Assembly: GCA_003694975.1 (NCBI GenBank)
Contig: RFJH01000344.1
Coordinates: forward strand, 1 to 6,882
Reading direction: 5' to 3'
Origin: Anaerolineae bacterium
GTDB taxonomy: Bacteria > Chloroflexota > Anaerolineae > Anaerolineales > Villigracilaceae
DNA: 6,882 nucleotides
A program made the position numbers and the translations under genes. Below are positions 5,731 through 6,882 of this stretch, in pieces. The number at the start of each line of letters is the position of its first letter. Position 1 is the stretch's first letter. The notes under the pieces were generated by a model, which searched no databases, had not been told where the DNA came from, and was given only the letters and a program-made list of their open reading frames with translations.

Positions 5731-5759
5731 TTGACCTGGGGTTCGTTTTGCTCTATACT
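5731..5759 (+). promoter_or_regulatory. Sigma-70-type promoter for the WYL regulator
   Basis: TTGACC (5731-5736), a 17-base spacer and TATACT (5754-5759), each one base from consensus. The expected start near 5766 lies 27 bases before the ATG at 5793. This excludes the longer open frame from 5604 as the real coding start. Confidence 0.8.
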
Positions 5760-5792
5760 GTAAATGGATGGTTTGGTTTTGTGGATGGGGAC

Positions 5793-6824
5793 ATGATTGT
5801 AATGAAGAAGAGGCGAGGGGAGTGGGTGACGTTCCTGCGTGTACTGGCCATTCTACAACGTCTCCAACGTGGGCCGGCCACTGCGGAGGAACTGATCACC
5901 GCGGTAATCAAGTTAGTGGGGCCTGATGCCTATCCGTCGGGGGGCACTGCGCGCCGGGCGGCTTTTAAACATGACCGCGAACGTCTGCGTGCGTGGTTGC
6001 AGGCACAATTTGCCTACGATGCTTCCACAAAGTGCTATTACCTGATTGACCCGGGACCTTTCTTTCGACTGGCGCTATCGGATGAGAGCCTGCTGGGAGT
6101 CCAGTTGCTTTCGCGCGAGTTCGACAACGGTATGGGGATGAGGACACATATTCGCTCTCTGATTGCCGAGATCATGGCCCGCCTCAGTCCCGACGAGCGG
6201 CGCTCTCTGGAGCATCAGGGAGATGAACGCATCGCCCTGGACGTACGCCAGGACGTGGATAGAGGGAAAATCCCTGAAAGAGTGTGGCAGACCGTTTGCC
6301 GTGCTACCGTTCAGCATCGTAAACTTTCGTTTCGACACCTTTCTCCTTCCGTTGATGACCGGCGGCCTATCTATTACGAGGTGGCCCCGCAGCGGGTGTT
6401 CTATCGCGATGGGCATTGGTATCTGCGCGCCTGGCGCCTGCTCAAGCGCGATGCGGATGGCCGCGATGACCGAGAAGAGGTCTACGTTCGTTTTCGGCTG
6501 AACTATATCCTGGATGACGAATGGTTGCGGATTTGGCCAACAGTGCTGCCGGTTCCTTATCGCCGTCCGCCCCGTTTTCTGGTGCATTATCTGCTCAAGC
6601 CGGAGATCGGGCGGGGAGAGATCAGTCACCATTTTGAGGAGACCAACATCACCCGCCACGCGGACGGGAGTGCTGAGGTGCGCGGTTACACCGACGACCT
6701 GTGGGAGGCGACGCGAGTGCTTCTGAGTTATGGGGAGGGGTGTGTTGTTCTGGGCGGCCACGAACTGCGTCGTGAGATGCTGCGCCGTGTGAAGGGGATG
6801 GTGCGGAATTATGAGTTGAGTTGA
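5793..6824 (+). CDS. WYL-domain transcriptional regulator
   Basis: This 343-residue protein is predicted to be a ligand-responsive DNA-binding regulator of the WYL family. The N-terminal part (about 8-85) looks like a winged helix: WVTFLRVLAILQRLQRG, then RRAAFKHDRERLRAWL and YYLIDPG, the usual opening of such proteins. The WYL domain is at about 165-250 with the core PQRVFYRDGHWYLRAW (199-214), where W209, Y210 and L211 form the name-giving motif. The C-terminal part (about 258-343) fits the WCX extension. GGGG lies 2 bases before the ATG at 5793; GTG 5781 or ATG 5802 are possible starts, and all three lie after the predicted transcription start. The gene is divergent from the two-component operon. 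WYL proteins often control defence, CRISPR or DNA-damage genes; what this one controls is not visible, but the inverted repeat just downstream may mark a target promoter. Confidence 0.93.
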   Translation: MIVMKKRRGEWVTFLRVLAILQRLQRGPATAEELITAVIKLVGPDAYPSGGTARRAAFKHDRERLRAWLQAQFAYDASTKCYYLIDPGPFFRLALSDESLLGVQLLSREFDNGMGMRTHIRSLIAEIMARLSPDERRSLEHQGDERIALDVRQDVDRGKIPERVWQTVCRATVQHRKLSFRHLSPSVDDRRPIYYEVAPQRVFYRDGHWYLRAWRLLKRDADGRDDREEVYVRFRLNYILDDEWLRIWPTVLPVPYRRPPRFLVHYLLKPEIGRGEISHHFEETNITRHADGSAEVRGYTDDLWEATRVLLSYGEGCVVLGGHELRREMLRRVKGMVRNYELS

Positions 6825-6850
6825 AACATTATGCTTCAGAGATTGATGGT

Positions 6851-6868
6851 TACCCACCACTGTGGGTA
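6851..6868. repeat. Perfect inverted repeat downstream of the WYL gene
   Basis: TACCCAC (6851-6857), CACT, GTGGGTA (6862-6868) form a 7-bp-arm palindrome, 26 bases after the WYL stop. A third TGGGTA copy sits at 6875-6880. No U-run follows, so an intrinsic terminator is unlikely. An operator for a gene beyond the window is a reasonable guess. The window ends 14 bases later. Confidence 0.6.
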
Positions 6869-6882
6869 GGGAAATGGGTATA

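Noticed and set aside
5604..5792. Longer WYL protein beginning at 5604
   Set aside because: This part would overlap the response regulator gene on the other strand and starts well upstream of the predicted promoter; its residues do not resemble a WYL N-terminus.
6825..6882. Start of a CRISPR array after the WYL gene
   Set aside because: WYL genes can flank CRISPR loci, but only one short palindrome is present, with no repeat-spacer periodicity in the bases available.

Overview
This 6.9 kb window looks like chromosomal DNA from a GC-rich bacterium, most likely a Chloroflexota member of the Anaerolineae type. That assignment is an inference from protein flavour, Gram-positive-style T-box control and consensus SigA-like promoters; no marker gene proves it. 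All coding sequences are intact except leuS, which runs off the left edge. No mobile element, CRISPR array or rRNA was found.

Left part (1-1980, minus strand). Reading leftwards from a strong promoter at 1999-2027 come two alanine tRNA genes (anticodons CGC and GGC), a GC-rich hairpin, a complete T-box riboswitch with its terminator, then ilvE (branched-chain aminotransferase) and the start of leuS (leucyl-tRNA synthetase). The T-box specifier reads CUC, a leucine codon. Uncharged tRNA-Leu should therefore switch on both the last step of leucine synthesis and the enzyme that charges tRNA-Leu. The 1482-2115 stretch has no protein gene; it holds this RNA and promoter machinery.

Middle (2044-3584, plus strand). 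A near-perfect promoter (TTGACA, 17 bp, TATAAT), back-to-back with the tRNA promoter, drives an unrecognised four-helix membrane protein and then a membrane-anchored SLT-type lytic transglycosylase. The promoter carries a palindrome, GAAC-N4-GTTC with extended arms, matching the core of the Gram-positive-type LexA (SOS) box. This suggests, without proving it, a DNA-damage-controlled membrane protein plus cell-wall hydrolase pair.

Right part (3568-6882). A two-component system (OmpR-family regulator followed by a HAMP-containing histidine kinase) is on the minus strand; the kinase gene overlaps the transglycosylase gene tail to tail. Divergent from it, on the plus strand with its own promoter, is a WYL-domain transcriptional regulator. 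Just after that gene is a perfect 7-bp-arm inverted repeat near the window edge, possibly an operator for whatever lies beyond.
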